Assembly (NCBI RefSeq): GCF_030704535.1
Contig: NC_081822.1
Span: forward strand, 6,697,501 to 6,761,500
Direction of reading: 5' to 3'
DNA from: Vitis vinifera
Lineage: Eukaryota; Streptophyta; Magnoliopsida; Vitales; Vitaceae
DNA: 64,000 bases
Of the stretch, positions 40,800-54,140 are shown in pieces. Each line of letters opens with the position of its first letter. Positions within the stretch are counted from its first letter, which is position 1. A program made the position numbers and the translations under genes. The notes beneath the pieces are model-generated. The model saw nothing but the letters and a program-made list of their open reading frames with translations, searched no databases and was not told the DNA's origin.

Positions 40800-42194
40800 G
40801 TAGTCAGTATATTCACTATATTTTTGTCCAGAAATTGAGATATTTTTAGAATATAATTATCTAGGCAGTTTGGATGTATTTTGTTTCTCAAATAGAATGG
40901 TCAGATGACCAATTTGGACTGCCGCCTTCAGGATCCTGGCATTTGGTTGTGCAGCCAGTAGTAGAGAAGCCCTTCCAGCTAAACAGGAACAACCAACCAT
41001 ATGTTTTAAGGATATGAGTCGCCTATCCAGTTGGACCTAAGCAGTTCAGCATTGCATCTAAGTGAAGTCCATTTATCATACAGTAGCTATCCTGTAAGTT
41101 AAGCTGGCAATGACAAAACATGAACCAAGGCTCAAGTATATACATCAATTTTATAAGATCAACAAACAGGAAAAAAGGAGTTCGTGATAGCAGATCACAA
41201 TTCAAGCAGTTTCAGGAACAGTCAATTGATATACATCAATCTAAAGCAAGTCATGTTCAATAGTCTTAGCAGGCAAAGTAAATAGACCATATATTCTCTC
41301 TGAATACTACTTCAATATCAAACAATTTATTTATTTCCAAGTCCCGCAATTCATAAAGAGATTATTTCCCAAAGCATTGAAGCACTCAGATTTTGTCATT
41401 CCTCCCATCTTTGAAGCAGCTTTAACTTGAAATGCCCTCTCATGAGTGAATTAATTCTAGTTATTTCCTTTCTTGACTTGGTTACTCTATCTACCTCAAT
41501 GTCCTAATTTCAGCTGTGTTCACTTCATAAACATTTGCTTATAAGAAATATGGTTGATGGCAGAAGAAAAGCATAACCTGAGCACATGTTTTTTCCTGGC
41601 CAATCAAAAACTGATAAAAAGGAGGGTGGTTGTGTTAGGTATAGGTTGCAGGTATAAAACTGTCAATCCTTCAGGAACTTGTTCATTGTAGATGAGCTTC
41701 ATTGTCTAAAATCACTCCACATGATAAAAAGAATGAAGATAAACTTTATTTTAGGAGATAGTAATAACAATTCTCTTCACAACAAAGGAGAAGCAAATCA
41801 CTAATCATAGAATATGGAATGGTGAAAATTAGAAAAAAAACAAGAAAAGCAATACCGAATCAATATCTAGCCAGAGTCCAACCAGAAAAGCAATGCATAG
41901 GCCATTGACAATGCAAAACCTGAAAACAATCTTAATCGACTGCACTATTAAACATTGTCGAGAACTGCATCCATTGCAACAGTGATCATAAATACACCAC
42001 CAATATTATGAAAACAAGGTCATTTAACAGAGTTGCTTAAAAGTTCATTTTGCCTTTTTTCTTTCTCCATTTTTACCAATAATCATTAAACATAGACCAC
42101 TATAAATTCAAAGAAAGAGTAGCTTATGTTTCCTGTCATTACTCCAACAGCATCACAAACATCAAGCAATAGAGAAAAAAAACGCAAATCAAAC
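40800..42194. other. Intergenic; permease 3' region
   Basis: The first part is the presumed 3' UTR of the permease. The rest is AT-rich without recognised genes and leads to the first SINE copy. Confidence 0.4.
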
Positions 42195-42318
42195 ATGACA
42201 TATATGGCCCTTGAGGCCTGGCTAAGTGGTAAAAGGGGTTAGGGAGGAGCTTGCTAGAGGTTCCAAGTTCAACTCCCAAGAGGGACAAAAATATAGCTAT
42301 ATAAAAAATGACATATAT
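42195..42318 (+). mobile_element. tRNA-derived SINE, copy 1, with exact target-site duplication
   Basis: The 102-base element at 42206-42307 has RNA polymerase III promoter boxes: an A box CTGGCTAAGTGGT (42219-42231) and a B box AGTTCAACTCC (42266-42276), at tRNA-like spacing. It is flanked by an exact 11-base direct repeat ATGACATATAT at 42195-42205 and 42308-42318. It ends in a short A-rich stretch. This is the expected structure of a plant tRNA-derived SINE. Confidence 0.8.
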
Positions 42319-42524
42319 AATCCCTATATGGTCTCCTATCAATTTCAATTTTAGCAACCATGCTACCCACTGTAGTTATGTTATAAACTTAGTTCTCATC
42401 AGTGGTGTTCTATAGGCTTGGTAGCAGCCAATTACTAAAGTGGATACTAAAGGTAGCCATATAAGATGATATCCACATGATATAGCTAGCACATGGAAAA
42501 ATACATATAAAGCACTCAAAATGA

Positions 42525-42640
42525 GCCCTTGAGGCCTGGCTCAAGTGGTAAGTAAAGGGTTGGGGAGGGTTTGTGAAATGGTCCAAGTTCAATTCTTAAT
42601 GGAGACTAATTTCAACTCGGTTTAAGCCAACAACTAAGTA
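42525..42640 (+). mobile_element. tRNA-derived SINE, copy 2
   Basis: Begins GCCCTTGAGGCCTGGCT like copy 1, 319 bases downstream and in the same direction. The A box is TGGCTCAAGTGGT and the B-box region AAGTTCAATTC is more decayed. It continues past the end of copy 1 similarity into GGAGACTAATTTCAACTCGG. No clear target-site duplication was found, so the 3' limit is approximate. Confidence 0.65.
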
Positions 42641-44380
42641 GCCTTGCCTATGAGTAATTCATAATGAAAAGAATAGGATTTTTTTTCTCATGCATGTTCT
42701 TCTGTGCTGTAAGTATTTCTAGTAGCTTGAGCATTTACACAAAAGAGTACCATCTAATCAATCAATCAAATTCACACACACTAAAGACTCAACTGCTTAT
42801 TGATGCAGATACATCCTCCTGGACTGATACTTCAAATCCCAGACTCTAGTATCTAGGATAGCTCATTAGATTTAAGCACAACCATTTGAAAACACACTTT
42901 CAAAGCAAAAGTTCAATACAAACATGGAAAATGCATCACTTCTTTTTTGGAGGTGAAACTGCACTCAGCTAGTTAGCCTTTCCATATGGATTAAACAACT
43001 GCAAGGCTGTTCATAACAGAATATTTTGTCAAGTTCCTACATGTAGAAACCTCCAACATGATTCAAATTACCTCTAGTTACTCCTTAGATGGGTAGAATG
43101 GCCTTAAAAGCCACAATAAGGCCTCTTTAAGCAAGGGAAAGTACAGACTATAATGATACAGTATGGATTGCAATCCTTAAGGAGAAGGGCAAACTTAATA
43201 TTATGGCAAACTAGAAAATCAAGCTTTTTGATAGGAAAGCAAAATGGCACACCAAATGGAAGAGAACAAGAAGAAAGAAACAAAAACCAACTCCCTCCCC
43301 TTACTTAGAACCCTGTTCAATCAACAAAATCTATTATAGACATTGACGTCTTATCTATGCATATTCTAACCAATCTACATAAGTACACATAATATAGCTT
43401 CTGAATGAGATCAACTCCAAATCAAGTCATTAACTTTGAAGCATACCAGGCAATTCTACAATAAAAAGCACAGAAAAGAGAATCAAAGAAACTCCAGTTA
43501 AAATCATTATATTCAAAGATACCAGATTATAAAGCAATAACTTCACCTAGATCACCCATTTTACCATTCTTACATTGAGTTTCAACCCATTCGTTTAACC
43601 CTGGATATTTAATTCTACTTTGTAAAATCATGTCCAAGAAGGATGATTTTGTGCATGTCCAGGCTTGCAAAGTGAAAAGAATCTCCAAATATTTAACACC
43701 AAAGCCAAATATAGTAATCAGGGAGCTTTCTGAAAGAAATTTTAGAATCAGAAGAGAGTGGATTAAACTTCAATTGGAAATCTAAGAATGCATTGCCAGA
43801 AACTAACTTTTTGAGGTCAACTTATCCAATAAAGAAAAATTTTCACAAACACATGCATGCACACATGCATGTGCATGGGCACAAGTACAGGTTGGCATTG
43901 ATATAACATCTTCACAGCCCTTCATAAGTCCTCATTCAATCCAAACATTGAGGGAAAAAGGTAAAATTCGGCTTTCAATTCATGAGCACTAAAGGCACAA
44001 TATTGAACACTTAAATAAGACATCCAGTAAAATTGAAGCGGAATGTCCATGAGTGGTCAGAGGAATCTGCAAAGTTTGAGACTGTCCCTGGTATTAAGTT
44101 CAGCGGTACTCACAAAACTGCAAACTAGTATTCTCTCATTCTGCAATCGTCATAATCTGCAGTTGAGATATCAAGATTTAAAGAGCACCAATTAAGCAAC
44201 AAATATTAGATTAACTCCTAGAAACTATGAGAGGGAAGAAGTAATTTCTAACAAATGCTACCGATGATAATACAAGCAAACAAAACATACACTAGTTTCT
44301 GTGCCAATTGAGTATACGAATGCATTCAGCAATGATGTACAAATACAAGAAGATGGAAAATGTTACCTCAATAAGAAATA
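42641..44380. other. Intergenic; 3' flank of the KH-domain gene
   Basis: No gene recognised. The part nearest 44380 is the likely 3' UTR of the minus-strand KH gene. A GAG/gtaaca donor-like site on the minus strand near 44366 leaves open a spliced 3' UTR. Confidence 0.35.
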
Positions 44381-47300
44381 TCAAGGCGATTCCGTCTCAC
44401 TTAACACAAATGCTTGAATAAGACTCTGTGCAGCATGGGTCTGCTCAGGCGTCCCAGATATTATAATCACAGTTTCTGATGCTCCAGGTTTAGGCTCAGT
44501 AATGGTAATTTTTGCATCAGAAATCTGAAATGGTATTGGTTACTTTATCATACAGGGTTTTGATCAAGCTATTGATCAATGACTATGATCATAATTATTA
44601 ACCAGAATAAGGAAAAGCATGAAAGTTAAAAGTAAAACATGTTATCTCTAGGGGAATAATAATGCTATTTGTGGAGACCGGGAAAAATATACATTGGAAC
44701 TTGAATGAAGTTGGTCCTTCTGCTAATTTTTTTCACTAATTCCAAAGAGCATTAAAATAAAGTAAGGAAATTTCTAGAAAAGAAAAGAAGGTAAATAGAA
44801 ACCATTGAAGTCATTTATGTACACCTCCAAAAGATCATAGGGAAATTACTAGGAGCAGGTTTCAAATGGAAAATTTTCAACAAAAACCAGTGCATGCCAA
44901 AACTGAATAAGCAATGCTAAAATCTTATTATGGATTAATAGATTTGGTCAAGTCATAAGGTTATAGTGTTGTTTTAATTAAAAATTAATTACCAACACAA
45001 TATCTTTTGAAAGTGAGATCTAGGGTTATCAGTTCTGCAAAAGTGCAATCAAAATTGAAGACCACCTCTTCAGCCTGTTCAATAGATGTTAATAATGAAC
45101 TACTTGGTCAACCCATTTGATATAGATAACCATGTCTTAAGGATTGAGGATCTGATTGAAGAAAATTGTTTCCTTGTTTCTCAGCTCACAATTAATCATA
45201 GGCAGAACATGGTGAAAGCACACCACAAAAAAGGGCTTCAAAAAAGAAAAACAAGAGGTTAGAAAATGAACTGGCAAGCCTAGAATACAATATCAAGATA
45301 AGTTGAGCATCTTGTTTTTTCATCCCAAAATTGACATTTTTTTTGATAAATAAAGACTTGGATTGAAGAAAAGAGCCACCAGAAAAACAGTCCAAGGTAC
45401 ACAAGAAAACAAACCTCCCTTCACCAATGAAGCTCAACCAATGGAGTGCAAAATGAACCTCAACAATCTCAACAAGTACCCAACCATTCAAAAAACTTAC
45501 TAAAGTCGATGGGCGCTCATCTACAAATAACTCAAACTCAAATCACAGAAAACAAACAAACTCCTTTTTTAGCTTTTGAAGAGAAAAAACATCATTGTAG
45601 AAAGCAATGGTGCTCCTGACCTTCCACACCATCCAAAACAAACACAAAGGCTTGCCAAACCTTCATTCACTTTTTGCCTACAAAAGAATCATGTCAACCC
45701 AACAAAGTATCTTTAACCGATGAAGAAAGCATCCAAGACACCGCAAAAAGTACAAAAATCAACTCCCATAAAACACCAATTTGCTAAAGACCAACCTCGT
45801 CTCTGAAGTTGATACAAGGTTAGAACTTTACCCCACACAATCTCCTAAGCAAAAAAACAAACTTTTGGTTGGACCCACAAAATCCAAATTCCACTCGTTG
45901 GAAAAGACCCACCCAAGTTTGGTTCCAAAACATTGTAAAGGGACTTCACTGTAAACTTGCCACTCTGTCACTGACCAAATCAAAGAATCTTCCACATCCC
46001 TACAAACTCGTTGCCCCTACAAAGGAGCTAGAAAACTTTCCATGCAAACCACCATCCAATCATTACAAGATCTAGAGAAATAAGGATTTCAACCCTTGCT
46101 CCCCCTTTCAACAAAAGAATTCCAAACATCTGCCACCCACACATCCTTAGAAACAAACAAAGCAAATAATGAAGGAAACAACACACACAATAGGTTATCC
46201 CCGCACCACCTATCCTTCCAAGAAAGTACCTTCCGCCCATTACCCACGGTAAAGGAACACCTAGAACTCATGATACTCCAATCCTTCCTTATTGTTTTCC
46301 ACAACCTAACCCCATACCCCTCCTTTACCCCGAGTTTCCCACCCATACCACAAATAACTTGGGCAAGGAATGCAACAAAAGTAGGTTTGTCAAGTAAGAA
46401 AAAATGAAGGATAGCACATTGACAGGAAACCCCTAGCAGATGACATGAAGGTAAGTCGTGAATCGTGTTTTTTCAACTCAAAATTAATATAAATAGACTA
46501 GAAAACACCAAAATAGGCTTGGAAAGAAAGGAAGACAGTGGAAACCAGGGTTGAAAATCATACTGATCTCAGCCGAGTTGTATCCACCTCAGCCATGACC
46601 AATACAAAACCGATAACTAAGTCAAAATCAATGGAGAAAATAAAAAACTATCAAAATGAAGAACTTTGGAAGGAAAGTTCAAAGCCTCAATCTCGATTTG
46701 CATCTTCATCCAAAGCTTTTACATCCTCATATGGCTAATTTATCTCTAATTTAATGCCTTTGAGAGGTGTAATGGGAATTTTCAGAGAAATGGGTATCAT
46801 GGAGAGATGTGAGAAATGGTTATGTTGTAGAGAAATGGATACCATGGAGAGATAAGAGAAATGGATATATTGCAGAGAAATGGGAACCATGGAGTGATGC
46901 CTCTAAGAGATGAACGAGTATTGTGCAAAGAAGATGAAAAGGGTATTTTGTAGAAATGGATTTGTTGCAGAGAGATGGAAGAGGGTTTTTTATGGAAAGG
47001 GGTATTTACAAAGGAAATGGTTGTAGTGGAGGGAAATAGGAGAGGTTTTTGATTGAAATGGGAAAGAGAGGATTTTGTTTGGATTTTAAATATTTAGGTT
47101 TGTATGAAATAAATAGAATATAAATATTAATATAAAAATTTAAAATTAATGGATAGAAATATTAAAATATACATTCATTTTTTAAAATTTATTTATTTAA
47201 ATGAAAATAAAATTAAAAAAAAAAAATCTTGTTTTTTTATAATGGTTTTATTTAGAATATATTTGATAGGAAATGATATTTATCTTTTTAAAGGTGATGC

Positions 47301-50300
47301 ATGGTTATTTTTAATGGTTGAAAATATTTTTTTAAATTTTCAAAATATTAATTTTTTTAAAAAAAATATTTCTAAAAATAAATTCTTTTTTTACTAGTTT
47401 TATCTAATATTTAGTATGAGGTGATAAATAGAAAAGTTTTAAATCCATTCCAACATCCTTCTATCACTATATGGATTATGTTCTCTCTCTATATATTTAT
47501 TAATTTTTTTAGTCTATGTGATTATATTATTTTTGTGATAATTTTAACAATTCTCTTAAAAATTTTGGAGTTCTTAATAACATATTCTGTGTATGGTCCG
47601 ATACCAAGACTGATATCACGACTTTGAACCATGGTGGAAACCCCTAATGATCATTATGGCCCATTATATGTCACTATGGTCAGTTATGGAACCATAATAA
47701 CTGTTACACAAACTTGAGCACCAAAATTACAGCTACTATAAAAATGTGAAGACAGCTACTACATTACATAGCAGCTCTAATTTAAATTGCAGATCGGTAC
47801 TCTTTTGTGGAACATTTAGAACTATCATAAAGAAAAAAAATTCCCAAAAAGAAAGTGAAAGCTGTCAGAAACAATAAAAGAACTTTTAGAAATTCTCAAG
47901 GTTCACCACTTCTAGTGAATAACTGTGGTCAGTAGAAAATATCAAGAGTGTATTGTATATACACACTCAACTCCTGTTGAAGTAGCAACCACATGACCTC
48001 TGGGCTTCAAGTGAAGACTAAATTTAATAGTTTGGTTGAAGAAAAACTCAAAAGGCACTAATTTTGAACAGCAAGTGATACTAAATAATTCTACCTGAAC
48101 AAAAGGCACAGTAGCAAATGGTGACATGAAATTGTAAATTGACAAAGTATCCAAATCTTTATGCTTATAAGAGCAAAAATTAATCCACTGTGAATATAAA
48201 CCTGAGTCCACAAACACACCCACGTCTCCCACCTCCTAAAATCTCCACCATAATCCTAAATTAAAAAATAACCCAATGTTTCCCCGGCTCCACAAGGAAT
48301 CAACCTTCTCTCCTTCACATCTCTACTAACCTCCTAGGAGGGCCTCTCCTAACTTTTCCCCTCATGAGCTAGGATACACAAAAAGATATTCTAACCAATT
48401 CCTAAATGGACAAGAAACCCTATTTCCATAAGTGAATGTCAAAACAGGAAATCTCTTTTACAAGAATCTCTACTCTTAAAGAATTCCAATGGAATGAGAA
48501 GTTGAACCATTATAGGAAATTGTGACATTTTCCAACAATTGAGCACATAAATATTCTCAAAGACACACAAAGATATAATAAAATATGCCTACAGAACAGC
48601 TAATGGATTGGTAAGGTGAGACACAACTCAGAAAATGTAGAAACCATATATAGTAATTTTCTAGAGAAACTTCATTCTATATGATTACTAAGAAGCAGTC
48701 AACATCTTTTCCCATAAAAAAAAAACGACAACCCCCTCCCCCCCTTTTTTATATGCAACAAGCATATGCATATCTATCCTAGGATAATTACCAGATCGAA
48801 GAATGTACCTGCCGGATTTGTCTCAAACATCCACCATCCTCCCCATAAATTGAAGGAACAAGAGAACGAGGAACAACAACTTCAACAGTGGTGCTTGTGA
48901 TAATAGCTTGTTGGTTTCCTCTACAAAGATTAAACAAAAAAAAAAAAAATGAAATTATTATATATAATATAATATATAGTAAGACATCAACAAACAATTT
49001 GATATCACAGTACAACAATTAAGCTAAAACCAAGAGTAAACTATGATACACTAACCCTCCAAATCCCGGTATTCTTCGTTGGGGGCCTCCTGCAAAGTCT
49101 GCCAATCCTATTGGGACACCACCTTCAATCAGGCCCTACAATCCAGTTAACACAAGCAAATTCAGGACAACTAGCATAAAGATATTGCATAATTTTATTC
49201 TCTTACATTGATTGGAATTACTAATATATATATATATATTGATAGGTTGATTGGGATTACTAATATTGCTTCTTCTATGTAAATTAATATTGACAGTTCC
49301 CAGCATGTTACACTAAAATGCCAAAGATAGAAAACAGAAGCCCATGAGGACTAACTCCTGTGCAGGATATCAATGCAGAAATTTTCTTTCGTTCTTTCTT
49401 TCTTTCTTTTTTTCTTAGGCAATAAGAAATTTTATTAAGATAGAGCCTACCAAAGAGGAGCACAACCCAAGCACCCAGGGATATGCAAATGGAGCCAATA
49501 GGCAAAGGAGAAAGCAACACCCCTCTAAGAGGGCCCCATATGATAAACTCTAGAGAGGAACAGGAATCATTACTTGAAAACTTTCATGACCAAAGGATTT
49601 TCGTGAACACTCAGAGGAAGGTAATATAGAGAATCTGAAACAGCCTTTAAAGCATAAGTTAGCACAAGTTAGGATTCGGTACCTGGTGACCCCATGGTGC
49701 AGAAGATGGCTTTCTTTCAGGAATATGAGGGGGGATGCCCAGCCTGTGGATGCTGTGCATAAATGGAGCTCGATCATCATGGGGATGAAAACCACCATGT
49801 GGATGCAGGACACCAACAGCATCAAACTTATGAAAGGATGGACCTAAATTAGAATACATCCCAGGAGGTGAAAATTCCCTCCTTGCCAAATATGGAGGAA
49901 AAGGCGGTACTTGATCTGTAAAAGCAGGATTAGATGGATGGTTGACAGAAAATGCATCACGGAAGTGATGATGCCGCAACCTAGTGGTTATCTGCAAAAG
50001 CGCCTCTTGAACTGCTTCAAATTCTCCATTTATCTGTCAGAAAATATTCATCTTAAGTTCAAAACACCAAGCAAAACAAGGTTAAAAAGGTTAGGGTTGA
50101 TTATAAATGAGAAAGTAGGAGATATCCATATGCATGCATGAATACCGTCTTAATTCACATGGTCAAAGCAAGACAAAAACTGAAATTTATTATAACAAAT
50201 GGAAAAGATTTTGACAAGCCAGATGATAACATAAAAAAAAGGACATAAACTTGGTAGAAGTGATAACTGATTGTTCAACACTGTCATACTGAAAAATCAG

Positions 50301-52343
50301 TAGTTAGAACATAAATAAACATAGAAGCACACCTGAACTACTTCTTCATTTTCTGAAGCACACTTTGGAATCTGATCCTTCCCCAATATACGTATATGAG
50401 CCCCAGATAATTTCCTCATTTCAGCTATGATGGCACCACCCTTCCCTAGGAGGCAACCAATTTGAGTGGAAGACACAAGTAGCCTTGCTATCACAGTCTT
50501 CTCCTTGCTATCAGGTATAGCCCTGACTATCCTGCTCTGCACACGGAGAACTGCATCTTGGGCTGGAGATATCCTATCATCTGGGTGCTGAAATTAGTTG
50601 AATTTTTCATCAGCGTGGATAAATTTTGGCCTCATACTGCAACTAAAATGTGACTGAAAGAAAATGCTAAAAATGAAACTTAGCACATCCAAAGTAAAAT
50701 AAAACTGTACCGCTGAACCAGAAATGAATATGACCCGGTCCTCTGAATCAGGAACACCATCCAAAACTTTGATCTCACAGCCTGTCTCATTCTGAAGGTT
50801 CTTAATTATGGTTCCTCCCTTTCCAATTATACCTCCCACCCTCTCATCATGACACAATAACCTGAAGGTCAGAATATCCTGAGGTTTCATCCAACCAGGC
50901 ATGCCACTTTCATGAAATTTATGAAGTTGGGGAGTATTTGAGTGATAATCGGTATCACGAACCCCAGCAGCATAAGGTGCACCTTGTGCAGGGAAAGAGT
51001 AGTTCGGCGGTGGCTGTGCTTCAGACCTAGGAAGAGGAGGACCAAATAAATGAGATGATGACCCAGTAGGATTGGTAGAAACTATATCATAGTCCCGAGG
51101 TGGATTCTCCAGAAGTTGTTGAGAAATAGATTGAAGAGCTTGTTTACATGCATCCAATTCCCCGGTGATCTGTGATTGATTTTGAAATAGAATGGTTAAA
51201 TAAAAAATTACACAGAAAGAAAGGTATGAAAAACATGAAGAAAAAAATTTCAAAAAATTTAAGCAAAAAAAGGATACTTGTGAAGAACATGAAACAAATA
51301 AATAAATAAATAAAATAAACTCACAGGTGTAACTGGTATCAAATATAGAATTAATGATCAGTTTTGTTAGAGATATACCAACAACTAGGTGTCTTTTAAG
51401 AACTAGGCACTGAGCCAATGATGAGGCAAGGCATTCAACAAATTTCAAGTGTCAAACCAAGAGAGTGAATGCTAGGATAGGTGCAAATTTGCAGATTAAA
51501 TAGCAGTGGGATCAAACTGCCAAAATAACATTCCATGTCATGAAAATCATGACTCCATATTATAATAGGTTTAGACAATATGTATTTTTTGAGCTCAGGG
51601 ATCTTGAAAGAGAAAATAAAATTATCAACAGAAGTTACCTGAACCAGTTCATCAGAAGGTGATGCACATAGAGGAAGCTTGTCCCTAGGAAGAATGCGAA
51701 TCTGTGCCCCACTTTCAGCTGACATTTGCTTGATGACACTGCCACCCTTTCCCAGAAGACAGCCCACTTGACTAGAAAGCACAAGTAACCTTACAACAAA
51801 AGTAGGAGACTTATTACTATCTTCATCCCCTCCATTTGTCTCTGATTCTCCTTCTGCCATTCTTTCAAAAACAAGTAAAAGAGCTTTCTGCACAGATGAA
51901 ATTCCCTTTTCAACTTGTGAATCTTCCACAGGAACGGATTCTTTATCTTCATCATTCTCACCAGGTTCCTTTGTATCACTAACTTCTTCAGCTGCCTTAG
52001 TGTCCTCACCATCTTCTTTGCTCTGTTCATTGTCAGCTTCTGTGTCTTTATCAGAACCAGTGATAAGTACCACTCTCTCATCACATCCGGATACAGTTTC
52101 CTCAACCCTTACCTTTACACCAGTTTCTTGACGTATTTGTGAAATTATGGTGCCACCCTTCCCAATGACACTACCAGTTTTAGAAGCAGGGCAGAGTACA
52201 CGAAAAACAACAGTACCAGGAGAGATTTTCAACGATTGATTTTGTGAATAAAAACCTCCTGACTTTTGCCATTTCCCTTTCCCATTAGAATCAGTAAGGC
52301 TCCGCTCATATGATCTCTTAGAAGGCGTCAATGAAAACGACAT
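44381..52343 (-). CDS. Five-KH-domain RNA-binding protein (HEN4-like)
   Basis: Predicted nuclear RNA-binding protein; family members of the HEN4 type act in pre-mRNA processing. Coding exons in order: 51639-52343, 50711-51169, 50333-50587, 49683-50033, 49056-49135, 48809-48920, 44381-44524; 701 residues, all GT-AG introns. The KH domains carry GXXG loops GKGG at residues 61-64, 198-201, 351-354 and 436-439, and GEDG at 644-647 in the fifth. An acidic linker rich in Glu, Asp and Lys (about 98-146) separates KH1 and KH2. Pro/His-rich linkers lie at about 277-330 and 495-590. Each of the first two coding exons ends close to a KH boundary. Start MSFSLTPSKRS follows a 5'-UTR splice acceptor at 52366. 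The last intron is 4.3 kb and contains a LINE. Assignment to one HEN4 paralogue is not attempted. Confidence 0.92.
45336..46395 (-). mobile_element. 5'-truncated LINE in the last intron of the KH gene
   Basis: The minus strand reads as a degenerate L1-type ORF2 C-terminus (KEGYGVRLWKTIRKDW, then VLSWKDRWCGDNLL), with later frameshifts. It ends in TTTATCAAAAAAAA next to about 45345, which resembles the 3' end of the LINE near 22.7 kb. A 7-base TGTCAAT on the element strand follows the tail and also precedes the presumed 5' end near 46425, a candidate short duplication. It has the same direction as the KH gene. Confidence 0.75.
46785..46898. repeat. 45-bp tandem repeat, about 2.5 copies
   Basis: Units beginning GAGAAATGG start at 46785, 46830 and 46875, an exact 45-base period. 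They share CATGGAGAGAT and GAGAAATGG.TAT blocks and continue into looser related sequence to about 47070. The array is inside the last KH-gene intron, next to the LINE. Confidence 0.8.
49385..49560 (-). mobile_element. LINE 3'-end fragment in a KH-gene intron
   Basis: On the minus strand the segment reads CTGGGTGCTTGGGTTGTGCT, then TCTTAATAAAATTTCTTATT and an A-rich tail. The tail continues as (AAAG)n, seen as (CTTT)n at 49385-49414. This is the wording of a plant LINE 3' UTR with a simple-repeat tail. No coding part remains. It lies between coding exons 4 and 5 of the KH gene, in the same direction as the gene. Confidence 0.55.
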
Positions 52344-53946
52344 GTTTATTAAATATTGGAAAATCTGCACCAGTTAAATGTACACAGAATTAAGAAGTTA
52401 AATAATAATTTGAATTTTAAAGTGGAAACCATTCATGATCAAGCTATGATATAACAAACATTTCTCATAAGAACATTTTGGCGACATAAGTCAAAGATCT
52501 AAATTTTCTCTCTGTTCTAAAAAGTAGTAACAGCCATAAAATTGAAGGAATCCCCAGGATCAGAATGTTAAAACTATTGGACCATAGAAAAACTTAAATG
52601 GTTGAATGTCATTGGTAATAACCAGCATGGTTTAAATGGATTCCAAGATTTATCAAATGTATCAAATCTGATCTACCTATGGGGAAATTAACCTTACTAA
52701 ATAAGATGCCAACATCTTTGCTTTCTTTTTTTATTTCTTTTCCTGTTTTTGGAATGGGGTCGAGACCATATATATCAGATTATGGGCTACTAATTTCATC
52801 CATTTCATACATTTCATTATGATGTCCATCCTCCAACAAACCAAACGCAACAACAACACCCACCCACCCCCTCTCTCTCTCCCCCCTTCTTTCCTTCTCT
52901 TTGATGATCCATCAATTTGCAACCAAAAGAATAACTGCCACATACCAGTGATTCAATTTGATTCTCGCATCAAAATGACTCTTCATCAAAGTTGCAACCA
53001 ATCAAAACTTCTTAGGCTTTTCCAGCCCAATCTAATTACTGTACAAATCCGTTGCATCCGAACAAATTGATAAACAAGGCCTCAAACAAAGTGTCACATC
53101 CCCTCAGGATGAATTCAGGTGAAAGAAGCTGCTCTATAAAACATTGAAATATGGCCAACCAACAAGGATAACCTAAGTCTGCATGCGCTTCATGAGGGAG
53201 GTAACAACCTCTCTACATTGCCTTATATGCATGTGATGCTGTGATATCGCTTGAACCACCCAAAAGAAAGGGGGTCGAGGACCACACACCAACTCTCAAC
53301 AGGCACTCCAATAATGGGTGCAGGATTCAACCATCCATGCTATCATCATATTATGAAAATACCAAAGGATTCAAAACGTAAGGTGCACGCAAAGGCACAC
53401 ACCGGCATGCTTGTAATAGTATATAAATCATATAAGACTGATATAACAAATTTTGATTTTACCATAAAATTGCAATCATAACTGAACCCATCAAAGACTG
53501 AAAGATGACTGCAATGACATCCGGACGATAAAATAAAGACAATTAACGATAATACACAAGCAACCTAATCTCACAATCACGTGACTTCATCAGGGTAGCA
53601 ATCGTTTCCTAAATGTAATTTCGGCTATCATAACAAAAATGAGCTTTGAGAATGAAAAACAAAGGAAAAAGAAAATGTCGCGGCGATCAAACAAAGTCGA
53701 TTGGGTGCCCAAGAAAATGGAGGGAATAAACGAAATTAAATTTAGGAATCTTGCATTTTTCACTACTTGGCGAGGCGGAAAACGAAAATATCCGATCACT
53801 CGTCTCTAACGAAATCATCTGACAAATTCAGGCGGGGTCATATTCTCTTTACGAAAGAAAAATATAACATATTCTCCGATTTTCCCAACGACCAAACAGA
53901 GGGTAAAGTCGCACTCCGAATAACTAGAAAGATTTGAGATACTCAC

Positions 53947-54110
53947 AGTGTTCGAGAGTTTGAGAGAATGAAGAGATTGAGTCGATTTATTGGATTTAAA
54001 TGCTACTTGTGACCTCCTCCAAAGGAAATAACTGTATTCAAAACCATGGAAGCTTCCTTACTTTCGACCCACATCCACAATCCACAACCCACAACAAAAT
54101 CAAACTGCTG
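53947..54110 (-). other. 5' UTR exon of the KH-domain gene
   Basis: On the minus strand CGAACACT/gtgagt gives a good donor at 53946, and the coding exon has an acceptor GGTGCAG/ATTTTC at 52366. This predicts a 1.58-kb intron in the 5' UTR. The upstream limit is set only by the TATA-like box and is approximate. Confidence 0.55.
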
Positions 54111-54130
54111 AAAAATGCCCCTGCGATTAG

Positions 54131-54140
54131 GTTTTTATAG
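54131..54140 (-). promoter_or_regulatory. TATA-like box of the KH-domain gene
   Basis: CTATAAAAAC on the minus strand, about 185 bases upstream of the 5' UTR donor, fits a TATA box for this gene. Confidence 0.45.

Noticed and set aside
49385..49414. CTTT run as an independent microsatellite
   Set aside because: It is better explained as the tail of the LINE 3' fragment, though it may have expanded since.
52344..52370. Extended start of the KH protein upstream of MSFSL
   Set aside because: The extension begins at a GTG and crosses a splice acceptor; the first ATG after the acceptor is at 52343.
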